A DNA stretch of 64,000 nt from contig NZ_JAEHOI010000007.1 of NCBI RefSeq assembly GCF_016522535.1, positions 1 through 64,000 of the forward strand. The letters are read 5' to 3'. Positions 18,098 through 25,707 of this stretch are shown here, in pieces. Position 1 is the first letter of the stretch, and each line of letters opens with the position of its first letter. A program made the translations under genes and the position numbers. Source of the stretch: Leucobacter edaphi (GTDB taxonomy: Bacteria; Actinomycetota; Actinomycetes; Actinomycetales; Microbacteriaceae). A model generated the notes under the pieces. The model did not search any database. It saw nothing but the letters and a program-made list of their open reading frames with translations, and had not been told where the DNA came from.

Positions 18098-19737
18098 ACA
18101 CTCTCGACGGCGCCGGTGCTCCTGGCGGACGTGCCCTGCGGGGAAGCCCGTCCGAACTTCGCAGTATCGCCCACGCGCTCGTGCGGTCCTCCGGCGTTCA
18201 GGGAAGCTCGAGGCAACTCTCGCAGGGGATCACCCATTTCGGCAGGGCGGGGACCGCAGCTTCGATCAGGATGCTTAGCGCATCGTCCGTTCATTCGCGT
18301 CGCGAGGTCGAGCACATCTCGGACCTCCGGCAGCAGGCGGCGCGGGTGATCGATGCGTACGCGCATCGCCTGGCAGAGCTTCAGCGCGAGGCACATCTGC
18401 ACCGAAGACGCCTGCAGGAAGGGGAGATGGCGGCCCTCGATCTGGAGCGAGGTCTCGCACGAAGCTCCGCGGAGGAGGGAGCCTCTCAAGACTGCAGGCA
18501 GGCCTGCTCGCGTCAACTCGCGGAGGTCGAGCGTGCGAACGCGGCGGCCCGGAGGGCGCTCGAGGAGTTGGACAGCCTCCGGGAACACGCAGATTCGCAG
18601 TGTGTCACTCGGGTAGAAGAGCTCAGTTCCCGGATCGGTCCTGACCCGCGTGCTCGGCCGACCTTAGGAGCTGGAACGATGGCTCGGGGGCCGAGGCTGC
18701 CGATCGCGGGAGCGGCCGGCAGGGATGAGTTTCCTCGCTCTCCCCGAGCAATGCTCCGTGACCTCCCTGAGTCCGCCACGGTGACCGAGGTGGAGGAATG
18801 GTGGAACAGCTTGGGTCCTTCGCACCAAGCCGCCCTTCTCCGAGCGGACCCATTGCGGCTCGGAAACCTCAACGGCATTCCAATCGAGTCCCGTATCCAA
18901 GCGAACGCGATCACGGCGGAGGAGCTCCTCGCCCGTCAAGGCCTGAGCGACCGTGAGCGGGAGTACTGGCGGAAGGCCGCCTCGGGTGAGGTGCGTCTCG
19001 TGAGCCTCAACCCTCAGGACTTTCGAATCATCGAAATGCTGGGCGAGATCGGTCCGCAGACGACGTTCGCCGCCACCTTTCTCCCGGGAACCACCGCAAG
19101 CATGGACAAGTTCTTCGAAGGGGGCCCACAAGCGGTCGGAAGCTACCTCGCGGGTGAGAAGGCGGGGTCCAAGGGTGTGGTCTTTGTCTACAAGGACGGA
19201 CCGTGGGCGACCTGGGTCGGAGAGCGGTCCAACCGGAGCGAGCAATTTGCAAAGTCCGCGGGCGAACAGGTCGCGCGTTTCCAGCACGAGGTCGTTGAGC
19301 GGGACCCGGTTCTCTCGCGGAAGAAGCTCATCGGCGTCGGACACAGCGCGGGATTGAGCTGCCTCACGGCATCGGAGAACGCGGGAGCACACTTCAGGAT
19401 GGTGTTCTCGCTCGGCGGCTCATGGATCGCGCCGGGATGGTCGCAGCAGCCGGGCACTGAGTACCACCATCTGCAATACGACCAGGACATGATCAATCGA
19501 CTAGACCACCTCGGGAAATACGAAACCCCTCACGCGCACCCCGAACAGTTCGCACCACACGTGTTCCCGGGGAACGGTCAGGGTGAGCTCCGCGGTCACG
19601 GGCGTATTGCAGAGGACGAGCGGACGAACTGGGATCCACTCGCCGAAATCGTCGACATTATTGAGGAGAGGAATGGAACTCAGAACAGGGCTGCGACGTA
19701 TGGTCGCCACGGCGCTGAGCATCGTAATCGCGGTTAG
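18094..19737 (+). CDS. Candidate type VII effector: helical N-terminus plus alpha/beta-hydrolase (Abhydrolase_8/DUF1023-like)
   Basis: 547 residues. The first about 185 residues are Arg/Glu-rich helices like the long N-terminal hairpins of type VII substrates; no Sec signal is seen. From about 235 the protein resembles DUF1023 hydrolases (EEWWNSLGPSHQAALL, then GNLNGIP). The nucleophile elbow is GVGHSAG with Ser near 417; the distal HGR..EDERTNWDP near 510 may contribute the acid or His. A GTG start overlaps the upstream stop. The following lipoprotein gene overlaps its 3' end by 65 bases. Esterase or lipase activity against a lipid is a guess; effector status is inferred from the operon. Confidence 0.75.
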   Translation: MNTLDGAGAPGGRALRGSPSELRSIAHALVRSSGVQGSSRQLSQGITHFGRAGTAASIRMLSASSVHSRREVEHISDLRQQAARVIDAYAHRLAELQREAHLHRRRLQEGEMAALDLERGLARSSAEEGASQDCRQACSRQLAEVERANAAARRALEELDSLREHADSQCVTRVEELSSRIGPDPRARPTLGAGTMARGPRLPIAGAAGRDEFPRSPRAMLRDLPESATVTEVEEWWNSLGPSHQAALLRADPLRLGNLNGIPIESRIQANAITAEELLARQGLSDREREYWRKAASGEVRLVSLNPQDFRIIEMLGEIGPQTTFAATFLPGTTASMDKFFEGGPQAVGSYLAGEKAGSKGVVFVYKDGPWATWVGERSNRSEQFAKSAGEQVARFQHEVVERDPVLSRKKLIGVGHSAGLSCLTASENAGAHFRMVFSLGGSWIAPGWSQQPGTEYHHLQYDQDMINRLDHLGKYETPHAHPEQFAPHVFPGNGQGELRGHGRIAEDERTNWDPLAEIVDIIEERNGTQNRAATYGRHGAEHRNRG

Positions 19738-20230
19738 TGCGTGCGGGTGCGAGTCGAGAAAAGAAGAGATTCCCCCGACGGCAGGAGCAGCTGAGTCCGC
19801 AATCCGTGAGTCACGTGAGTCGCAAGAACGAACACTCGAGAGGCTCGCCGCGCACACGATCGACTACCTCGGAACCGGGCGGGTTGAAATGTTTCCGGGG
19901 CCGGGTCGGGTGCTCAAGTGCAAGGCGGCAGGGGGCGGTCGAGGAGCAGCCTCGTACTCGAACGCCTTCGTGTACTTCCCCGAGGGAAGGGATCTCCAGG
20001 GCTACCTCGCCCAGCTCGGGACCGAGTACGCCGCGTATGAGGGGTGGGAGACAGCGCTGGACTCTCGTTACCAGGGGCTTTGGCTGAGAATGGTGGCCCC
20101 GGAGGGATCTGAGTTCCATGCCCGCCAGAACATTCGGTACCTCGCAGACGGGGAGAGCCGCTTCACGATCAGCAGTTTTGGCGCTTGCATTCCCGTCCCA
20201 GAGGAATTTGACATGTTCGCTCGGTTGTAA
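19673..20230 (+). CDS. Lipoprotein, candidate immunity protein for the preceding hydrolase
   Basis: 185 residues. The ATG at 19673 follows a strong GAGGAGAGG and is out of frame within the end of the hydrolase gene. A signal sequence (MVATALSIVIAVSACGC) carries a lipobox, so the protein should be anchored outside the membrane. The mature part is unrecognised: an acidic helix (about 45-65), then a compact domain with Cys in LKCKAAGG and GACIPV. A surface lipoprotein overlapping a putative secreted hydrolase gene fits a cognate immunity or tethering role; this is inference. It is the last gene of the operon. Confidence 0.75.
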   Translation: MELRTGLRRMVATALSIVIAVSACGCESRKEEIPPTAGAAESAIRESRESQERTLERLAAHTIDYLGTGRVEMFPGPGRVLKCKAAGGGRGAASYSNAFVYFPEGRDLQGYLAQLGTEYAAYEGWETALDSRYQGLWLRMVAPEGSEFHARQNIRYLADGESRFTISSFGACIPVPEEFDMFARL

Positions 20231-20335
20231 GCCTGTATCGCCCATAAGCCCGTTTGCCCAGGTGCTCGGCGAAGGAGTGAAAGTCTCGCAAGCACAGGCG
20301 TCGCAACCGATTCGATGATAGTTTTCGAGTGGCCA

Positions 20336-20360
20336 CGTCGACGTGTCAATCACGTTGACG
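20336..20360. promoter_or_regulatory. Inverted repeat upstream of the aldehyde dehydrogenase
   Basis: 10-base arms (20336-20345 and 20351-20360; CGTCGACGTG against CACGTTGACG) with one mismatch around TCAAT, 35 bases before the start codon. It includes TTGAC, so it could overlap a -35 element. A likely operator; the regulator is not known. Confidence 0.5.
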
Positions 20361-20394
20361 GCGCCGTGAACCCCTATCTGGAGGATTGATATAC

Positions 20395-21771
20395 ATGTCC
20401 AAGTACCGAGTGCAGAACCCTGCCACGGGCGAGGTCATTGAGACGTTCGATGCTGCAACCGATGCGCAGATCGAAGAGATTCTCGCGAGCGCTGATTCCG
20501 TGTATCAGGAGTGGCGTGAGCGGAGCGTGCAGGAGCGCGCGAACGTGGTGAAGCGTGTTGCTGAGCTGTTCGCGGAGCGGCGTGAAGAGCTCGCGCGATT
20601 GATCGCGGTTGAGATGGGCAAGTCGATCGCGGAAAGCCTGGACGAGGTTGACTTCGCGACGCAGATCATTGACTACTACGCCGTGTACGGTCCCTCCCTG
20701 ATTACCGATTACGAGATTCCGTCGACGGTGCCCGGTAAGGCAGTGATCGAGCATCTGCCGGTGGGCACGTTGCTTGGCGTGATGCCGTGGAACTTCCCGT
20801 ACTACCAGGTGGCCAGGTTTGCCGCGCCGAACCTCGTGCTGGGCAATACGATTCTGCTGAAGCACGCGGACGTGTGCGCCCGTTCGGCGCTGACGATCCA
20901 GGAAATCATGGAGGAAGCGGGCGTTCCGGTCGGCGGATACCAGAACCTCTTTGCGTCGCATGATCAGATCGCCACGATTATCGCGGACCCCCGAGTGCAG
21001 GGTGTTTCTCTGACGGGGTCGGAGCGTGCCGGAGCCATCATCGGCGCGCAGGCCGGCTCGCACCTGAAGAAGTGCGTGCTCGAGCTCGGCGGGATCGATC
21101 CGATGGTCGTGCTCGACGCTGAAAACGTGGCGGAGGTCGCGAAGGAGGCGTGGGATTTCCGGACCTACAACGCTGGCCAGGTATGTAACTCGAACAAGCG
21201 TCTGATCGTGATGGATGACATCTACGACGAGTTCGTTGCGGAGCTGGTGAAGCTCGCGGAGGGGCTCACGCCTGGAGACCAGCTTGACCTCGCTGAGAGT
21301 GAGTACGTCCCGCTGTCCACCCGTGCGGCTGCCGAAACGGTTGATGCTCAGGTGAAGAAGGCGGTTTCCGAAGGCGCGCGTGTGCTCGCCGGCGGGGTGC
21401 TGTCGGAGGGTCCGGCTGCGTACTATTCACCGACCGTGCTCGTGGACGTGCCCCGAGACTCCGAGAGCTACGGGGAGGAGATCTTTGGGCCTGTGGCCAC
21501 TGTGTATCGGGTGTCTTCCGACGAGGAAGCGCTCGAGCTCGCCAATGATTGCGCGCTCGGTCTGGGCGGGTCCGTGTTCTCAACGGATGAGGCTCGCGCC
21601 GCGAAGGTCGCATCCAAGCTCGAGGTCGGCATGGCGCACGTGAACACGATCGCCGCGGAATCGGCCGAACTGCCGTTCGGCGGAGTGAAGCGCTCCGGGT
21701 TCGGACGCGAGATGGGTCCCCTCGGGATCGGCGAGTTCGCGAATAAGCGACTCTACTTCGTCTCCGCCTAG
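20395..21771 (+). CDS. NAD(P)-dependent succinate-semialdehyde-type dehydrogenase
   Basis: 458 residues, the normal length for short SSADH (GabD-like) aldehyde dehydrogenases. The ATG at 20395 has GGAGGA 9 bases upstream; a TTG 9 bases earlier is less well placed. Visible motifs: MPWNFPYYQ, LTGSERAG for the cofactor fold, catalytic Glu in LELGG, catalytic Cys in NAGQVCNSNKR, and EEIFGPVATVYR. It should oxidise succinate semialdehyde or a related aldehyde to the acid. It has its own inverted repeat upstream and a terminator downstream, so it is probably monocistronic. The exact substrate cannot be read from sequence. Confidence 0.88.
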   Translation: MSKYRVQNPATGEVIETFDAATDAQIEEILASADSVYQEWRERSVQERANVVKRVAELFAERREELARLIAVEMGKSIAESLDEVDFATQIIDYYAVYGPSLITDYEIPSTVPGKAVIEHLPVGTLLGVMPWNFPYYQVARFAAPNLVLGNTILLKHADVCARSALTIQEIMEEAGVPVGGYQNLFASHDQIATIIADPRVQGVSLTGSERAGAIIGAQAGSHLKKCVLELGGIDPMVVLDAENVAEVAKEAWDFRTYNAGQVCNSNKRLIVMDDIYDEFVAELVKLAEGLTPGDQLDLAESEYVPLSTRAAAETVDAQVKKAVSEGARVLAGGVLSEGPAAYYSPTVLVDVPRDSESYGEEIFGPVATVYRVSSDEEALELANDCALGLGGSVFSTDEARAAKVASKLEVGMAHVNTIAAESAELPFGGVKRSGFGREMGPLGIGEFANKRLYFVSA

Positions 21772-21816
21772 GAGTCACTGCCTCGGGCGACCATCGACCG
21801 GGGCAGGCAGGAGAAG

Positions 21817-21852
21817 AGCGGGGCGGCGTGCAAACGTCGCCCCGCTTTCTCT
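21817..21852 (+). terminator. Intrinsic terminator of the aldehyde dehydrogenase gene
   Basis: Stem AGCGGGGCG (21817-21825) with CGCCCCGCT (21838-21846), extendable by a few pairs, followed by TTTCTCTT, 46 bases past the stop codon. Confidence 0.8.
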
Positions 21853-21907
21853 TCCCAGAAAGAAGAATTGAGCCCCGACCCACCTCACATTTCTCACACT
21901 TGCAGCG

Positions 21908-21920
21908 TCTACTAGGTAGA
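21908..21920. promoter_or_regulatory. Short palindrome in the promoter of the alkylation-repair operon
   Basis: TCTAC-TAG-GTAGA, perfect 5-base arms, 18 bases before the first start codon and just ahead of the AAGGAGG ribosome site. It could be an operator or part of an ECF promoter (CGTC lies at 21906-21909). Confidence 0.35.
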
Positions 21921-21937
21921 TAAGGAGGGCCCGAGCA

Positions 21938-22450
21938 ATGGATACCAGGCACATCAGAGCGGAAACAACCATCGGCGAACTCGAAATCGTCGCTGATGGC
22001 CCCGCAATCACCGGAATCTACTTTCCCAACCACGCCAAACACCCCGGCGCGGGAAGCCTCGGCGTGCGCACCTCCGAGGAACGAGACCCGCTTCTCAGCC
22101 GCACTGCACAGCAGATCCGGGAATACCTCGCCCACAGCCGAAGGTCGTTCGATGTCCCGATCGCCCCTGCAGGAGACGAAACCTCGCAGAGAATCTGGTC
22201 GTTGCTGACGGAGATCCCATACGGTTCCACCGTCACCTACGGACAGATCGCCGAGACGCTCGGAGACCGGAGTCTGGCGCAGCGCGTCGGCCAGGCCGTC
22301 GGGAGGAACCCGATCTCCATCATTGTTCCGTGTCATCGAGTTGTCGGAGCTGGCGGGGCATTGACCGGATATGCAGGGGGCCTCGAGCGCAAGCGCATTC
22401 TCCTCGAACTTGAAGAGCCCGCAGAAGCAGCCGCGGAACGGCTCTTCTAG
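21938..22450 (+). CDS. ogt: Methylated-DNA-protein cysteine methyltransferase (first MGMT copy)
   Basis: 170 residues, the normal size for Ogt/MGMT. The C-terminal half has the active-site motif IIVPCHRVV, in which Cys takes the alkyl group from O6-alkylguanine, and YGSTVTYGQIAE of the winged helix with its Arg finger region. The start has AAGGAGGGCCC upstream. It is the first gene of an operon with a sigma factor (24-base gap), a second MGMT and AlkB, so it repairs DNA alkylation damage. No Ada-type zinc/methyl-sensor domain is present. Confidence 0.93.
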   Translation: MDTRHIRAETTIGELEIVADGPAITGIYFPNHAKHPGAGSLGVRTSEERDPLLSRTAQQIREYLAHSRRSFDVPIAPAGDETSQRIWSLLTEIPYGSTVTYGQIAETLGDRSLAQRVGQAVGRNPISIIVPCHRVVGAGGALTGYAGGLERKRILLELEEPAEAAAERLF

Positions 22451-22474
22451 CCGGGCCGCTCATCGGAAGCACGC

Positions 22475-23047
22475 ATGGACCATCCCTTCGAAAACGCCGT
22501 CGAGCAGCACGGCGCCACAGTGCTCAAGGTCTGCCGCGCCGTGCTTGGCCCAGGGGCAGATTCGGAAGATGCCTGGTCAGAGACGTTTCTCTCGGCGCTG
22601 CAGGCCTGGCCAAGCCTCGATAACGGCGCCAACGTGGAGGCGTGGCTCGTGCGCATCGCACATCGAAAAGCCATCGATGTGACTCGGAAGCGCCAGCGTC
22701 ACCCCCTCGCCAGCGAAACGGTGCCAGAGACAGAGTCCACCCTCGGCATTCCCGGACAGGCCGGAACCGAGATCTGGCTCGAAGTCGCCAAGCTCCCCGA
22801 ACGGCAGCGACTCGCGGTCGCCTACCACTACCTGGGAGGGCTCCCGCACAGCGACACCGCCGAGCTGATCGGCGGAAGCCCCGCCTCGATCAGGCGGGCC
22901 TCAGCTGATGGAATTGCACAGCTCAGAGCAGTACTGACCGCTCATCGAGCACCCACCGCGCCCGACGCGAACACACGTGAAGCTGCGCCCGTCGCGCAGA
23001 ACAGAGGAAGAACAGATGCACGGGAATCCGGAAGAACCGAGCTTTGA
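22475..23047 (+). CDS. ECF-type RNA polymerase sigma factor of the alkylation operon
   Basis: 190 residues. Region 2 is seen at about 10-75 (DSEDAWSETFLSALQAW, AWLVRIAHRKAIDV) and region 4 at about 108-150 (LPERQRLAVAYHYLGGLPHSD, then the recognition helix SPASIRRASADG). About 35 residues beyond region 4 are disordered-looking. No zinc-finger anti-sigma gene lies nearby. Its last 32 bases overlap the start of the second MGMT gene, which carries an N-terminal extension. The likely role is switching on the alkylation-repair genes; what restrains it is unknown. Confidence 0.88.
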   Translation: MDHPFENAVEQHGATVLKVCRAVLGPGADSEDAWSETFLSALQAWPSLDNGANVEAWLVRIAHRKAIDVTRKRQRHPLASETVPETESTLGIPGQAGTEIWLEVAKLPERQRLAVAYHYLGGLPHSDTAELIGGSPASIRRASADGIAQLRAVLTAHRAPTAPDANTREAAPVAQNRGRTDARESGRTEL

Positions 23048-23615
23048 AATCGAAGAAAACGAACTGCGCCGGCTTCGGGCGAGGCTCGCGAGCGAAGCCG
23101 GAGAGCGGGAGCTCATCGACGTCAGCTATCGCACCGTAGACAGCCCAGTCGGCGAACTTCTCCTCGCAGCAACGGGCAGCGGCCTCGTGCGAGTCGCCTT
23201 CGCCCGCGAGGACTTCGACCTTGTGCTCAGCGACATCGCGGTCGAACTCAGTCCCCGGATACTCAAGAACCCCGAGCCACTCGACACAGCGGCGCGGGAA
23301 CTCGAGGAGTACTTCTCCGGAATTCGAAGCGTATTCGACCTGCCCCTCGATCACACGCTCTCCACGGGCTTCCGACTCGCCGTGCAGGAGTTCCTCCCTG
23401 AGATCACGTACGGCACGACCCTCAGCTACACCGAAGTTGCCCGGGCAGTCGGCAACCCCAAAGCGGTGCGAGCAGTTGGCAGCGCCTGCGCCACCAACCC
23501 GCTTCCCATCGTCGTGCCCTGCCACCGAGTGCTCCGCCGAGATGGCACACTCGGCGGGTACATCGGAGGGCTCGAGGCGAAGACCGCGCTCCTCGAACTG
23601 GAGCACGTCCCATGA
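23016..23615 (+). CDS. Second MGMT with N-terminal extension, overlapping the sigma gene
   Basis: 199 residues. The ATG at 23016 has GAGGAAG upstream and lies inside the sigma-factor gene. Residues 1-35 form an acidic/Arg-rich helix (EENELRRLRARLASEAGERE) absent from the shorter first copy; the MGMT fold then begins at TVDSPVGELLLAATG. The active site is IVVPCHRVLRRDG, and the DNA-binding segment is YGTTLSYTEVARAVG. Enzyme function is clear. The extension plus overlap with a sigma gene that lacks an obvious anti-sigma suggests it could bind the sigma factor; this is a hypothesis. Confidence 0.9.
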   Translation: MHGNPEEPSFEIEENELRRLRARLASEAGERELIDVSYRTVDSPVGELLLAATGSGLVRVAFAREDFDLVLSDIAVELSPRILKNPEPLDTAARELEEYFSGIRSVFDLPLDHTLSTGFRLAVQEFLPEITYGTTLSYTEVARAVGNPKAVRAVGSACATNPLPIVVPCHRVLRRDGTLGGYIGGLEAKTALLELEHVP

Positions 23616-23685
23616 TCGCCTCGGCATCGCGTTATCGTCGAGGCGCAGGCAGAACGGAAGCGTGCGAAACGAAGGAGGTTCGCCG

Positions 23686-24366
23686 ATGACCATGCTCTTT
23701 GGCCCCGGATTCGGTGGAGAGGAGGCGCGGGTGACTCCCGCGCTCCCCGAAGGCGCCCATCATCGACGAGGTTTCCTCACCATCGAACAGCAACGCTGGA
23801 TCGTCGAACGTTTTCACGAGTGGACCCGAGGTCCCGTTCCGCCGAGAAGCGCGAAGGTTCGCGGGCACGAAATGAGCGTCACAACCGTGTGCCTGGGTTG
23901 GCACTGGCAGCCGTACAAGTACACGCGCACCGCCACCGACGTGAACGGGCGAAAAGTCCTCGATTTTCCCGACTGGATGACCGATCTGGCTCGGGCGGCG
24001 ATCATGGCCGCAACCGGAGACGAGGCACTCGCGGGCTCGTACCGTCCGGACACGGCGCTCGTGAACTTCTACGATGAGCAGGCAAAGATGGGCATGCATC
24101 AGGACCGTGACGAGCGGACCGATGCTCCAGTCGTATCCCTCTCGATCGGAGATTCCTGCCGTTTCCGCTTCGGAAACACCGAGCATCGAAACCGTCCCTA
24201 CCAAGACCTCGAGCTCGTGTCAGGAGACCTGTTTGTCTTCGGCGGTCCCTCGCGCTTCGCCTATCACGGAGTCACGAAGATCCACCCGGGAACCGCCCCC
24301 GAGGGATGTGGGCTTTCCGCTGGTCGAATCAACATCACGATGCGGGAAACCGGATTGGAAGGATGA
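23686..24366 (+). CDS. alkB: AlkB-type 2-oxoglutarate/Fe(II) DNA dioxygenase
   Basis: 226 residues. The ATG at 23686 has GAAGGAGG upstream; the longer frame before it is a shadow of the MGMT gene. The Fe ligands are visible: HQD in MGMHQDRDE (about 138-140) and His in YHGVTKIHPG (about 193), with the 2-oxoglutarate-binding Arg pair in RINITMRETG. AlkB removes methyl groups from 1-methyladenine and 3-methylcytosine by oxidation, complementing the suicide MGMTs upstream. It lies 70 bases after the second MGMT, probably in the same transcript. Confidence 0.93.
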   Translation: MTMLFGPGFGGEEARVTPALPEGAHHRRGFLTIEQQRWIVERFHEWTRGPVPPRSAKVRGHEMSVTTVCLGWHWQPYKYTRTATDVNGRKVLDFPDWMTDLARAAIMAATGDEALAGSYRPDTALVNFYDEQAKMGMHQDRDERTDAPVVSLSIGDSCRFRFGNTEHRNRPYQDLELVSGDLFVFGGPSRFAYHGVTKIHPGTAPEGCGLSAGRINITMRETGLEG

Positions 24367-24431
24367 GAGATGCGCCGTTTCACGTGCAACACCGCGCAAC
24401 CGCTGCGCGGCAGAGACTGCGAGGCCCCGCG

Positions 24432-25115
24432 ATGCTGATCACCACGCCTCGGCTCGGAATGCGCGAGCTCACCGAGGCGGACCTCCCGGCTCTGCGATCG
24501 ATCCTCCAAGACGCGGAGACCATGACCGCCTACGAAGGACCCTTCGATGAGGGCCAAGTGCGGGCTTGGCTCGAGCGCATGGAGCAGCGATACCGCGAGG
24601 ACGGATTCGGGCTCTGGGCAGTCGTCCGCAAGAGCGACGGGAAGACGATCGGGCAGTGCGGCATCACCTGGCAGGAGATCGATGGCCATCGCGTTCATGA
24701 GGTCGGATACCTGTTCAATCGAGAGTACTGGCACAGCGGATACGCGACCGAGGCCGCACGGGCTGCGGTCGAGTACGCGATCGCCGAACTCGGCGCCACC
24801 CGCGTATACGCGCAGGTCCGAGACACCAACATCGCATCGATGAACGTGGCAATCAGATTGGGAATGACGGTGCGAACGCGGTTCATCAAGCACTACCGCG
24901 GCATCGACATGCCGCACCTCGCTTTCGCAATTGACGCCCCGACGTCGAACGGTCCCCCCGCACGCGGGCACCTGCCACCCGGACTCGATCGCGAGAATCC
25001 GCCGAAGAGGGCGCGAAAACCAGCGACTCCTCACCGCACGTACGCGCACAGGCCACTCAGCTTGGCACCGTCGATGCCGGGAGACGCGACTGAGCCCCTC
25101 GGCGCCTCGGGCTAG
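24432..25115 (+). CDS. GNAT N-acetyltransferase (RimJ/RimL-like)
   Basis: 227 residues. The start MLITTPRLGMREL at 24432 is typical, with GAGG 7 bases upstream; an earlier in-frame ATG at 24363 overlaps the AlkB stop but has no proper spacing. The acetyl-CoA fold is visible (VGYLFNREYWHSGYATEAARA, then VRDTNIASMNVAIRLGM). The last about 60 residues are Pro/Arg-rich and lie outside the fold, perhaps because the gene runs into its convergent neighbour, which it overlaps by 4 bases. The substrate is unknown. Confidence 0.85.
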   Translation: MLITTPRLGMRELTEADLPALRSILQDAETMTAYEGPFDEGQVRAWLERMEQRYREDGFGLWAVVRKSDGKTIGQCGITWQEIDGHRVHEVGYLFNREYWHSGYATEAARAAVEYAIAELGATRVYAQVRDTNIASMNVAIRLGMTVRTRFIKHYRGIDMPHLAFAIDAPTSNGPPARGHLPPGLDRENPPKRARKPATPHRTYAHRPLSLAPSMPGDATEPLGASG

Positions 25116-25603
25116 CCCGTCGGCAGGACCTTGTCCGCGAAGAATGCCTGGCTCGGGTTGTGGCAGGCCTCGGGGAGGGTGATCTCGTTGACGGGAGCCT
25201 CGCTGCCCTGGACCTCGATCGGGTCACCGTTCGCGAAGGCCTTGCCGCGGATGGACACCGTTCCACTCGTCGAGAGCGTCGATCCGAACGGGGCGAGCAG
25301 GAGGACCTTCGTGCCGTCGGATTTCGCGACCGAGACGCAGCCACTCGGATTGGTGTCGAGAGTGCCCTTCAGGTGGCTCGGCGTGGTGCTCTTCGGCAGC
25401 GGTTGTCCCGGTGTGACGAGCGAAACTCCGCCGGCCCGCTGGGTGTTCCAGGAGCCGAAGCCGCTGGCCTCAAGCGACACCCCCTCCTGCATCGGAACCG
25501 TGTCGGACCCGGCTGTTTCCGCCGCGAGCGGGGCGCACGCTGCGAGGCCGGCGCACGCGGCGAGCGCGGCGGCGGCGAGTGCAGCGCGTGTTCGGATCCT
25601 CAT
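25112..25603 (-). CDS. Hypothetical lipoprotein
   Basis: 163 residues with a lipoprotein signal (Arg-start, ALAACAGLAAC) and an otherwise unrecognised mature domain of about 140 residues, probably beta-rich, with two further Cys (SGCVSV and EACHNP) that could form a disulfide. A GATTCT hexamer lies 6 bases before the ATG, and there is no strong ribosome site. It is convergent with the GNAT gene (4-base overlap). It belongs to no operon that can be seen. Function unknown. Confidence 0.75.
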   Translation of the reverse strand: MRIRTRAALAAAALAACAGLAACAPLAAETAGSDTVPMQEGVSLEASGFGSWNTQRAGGVSLVTPGQPLPKSTTPSHLKGTLDTNPSGCVSVAKSDGTKVLLLAPFGSTLSTSGTVSIRGKAFANGDPIEVQGSEAPVNEITLPEACHNPSQAFFADKVLPTG

Positions 25604-25707
25604 CCGCCCAGAATCTCACGGACGTGCTCAGGTAAATAGTGTGTCACCGGGGAAATCGCTGGGAGGTGAAACGCTCGACGAGGGGCGGGTCGGAGTCGCC
25701 CGTGTCT

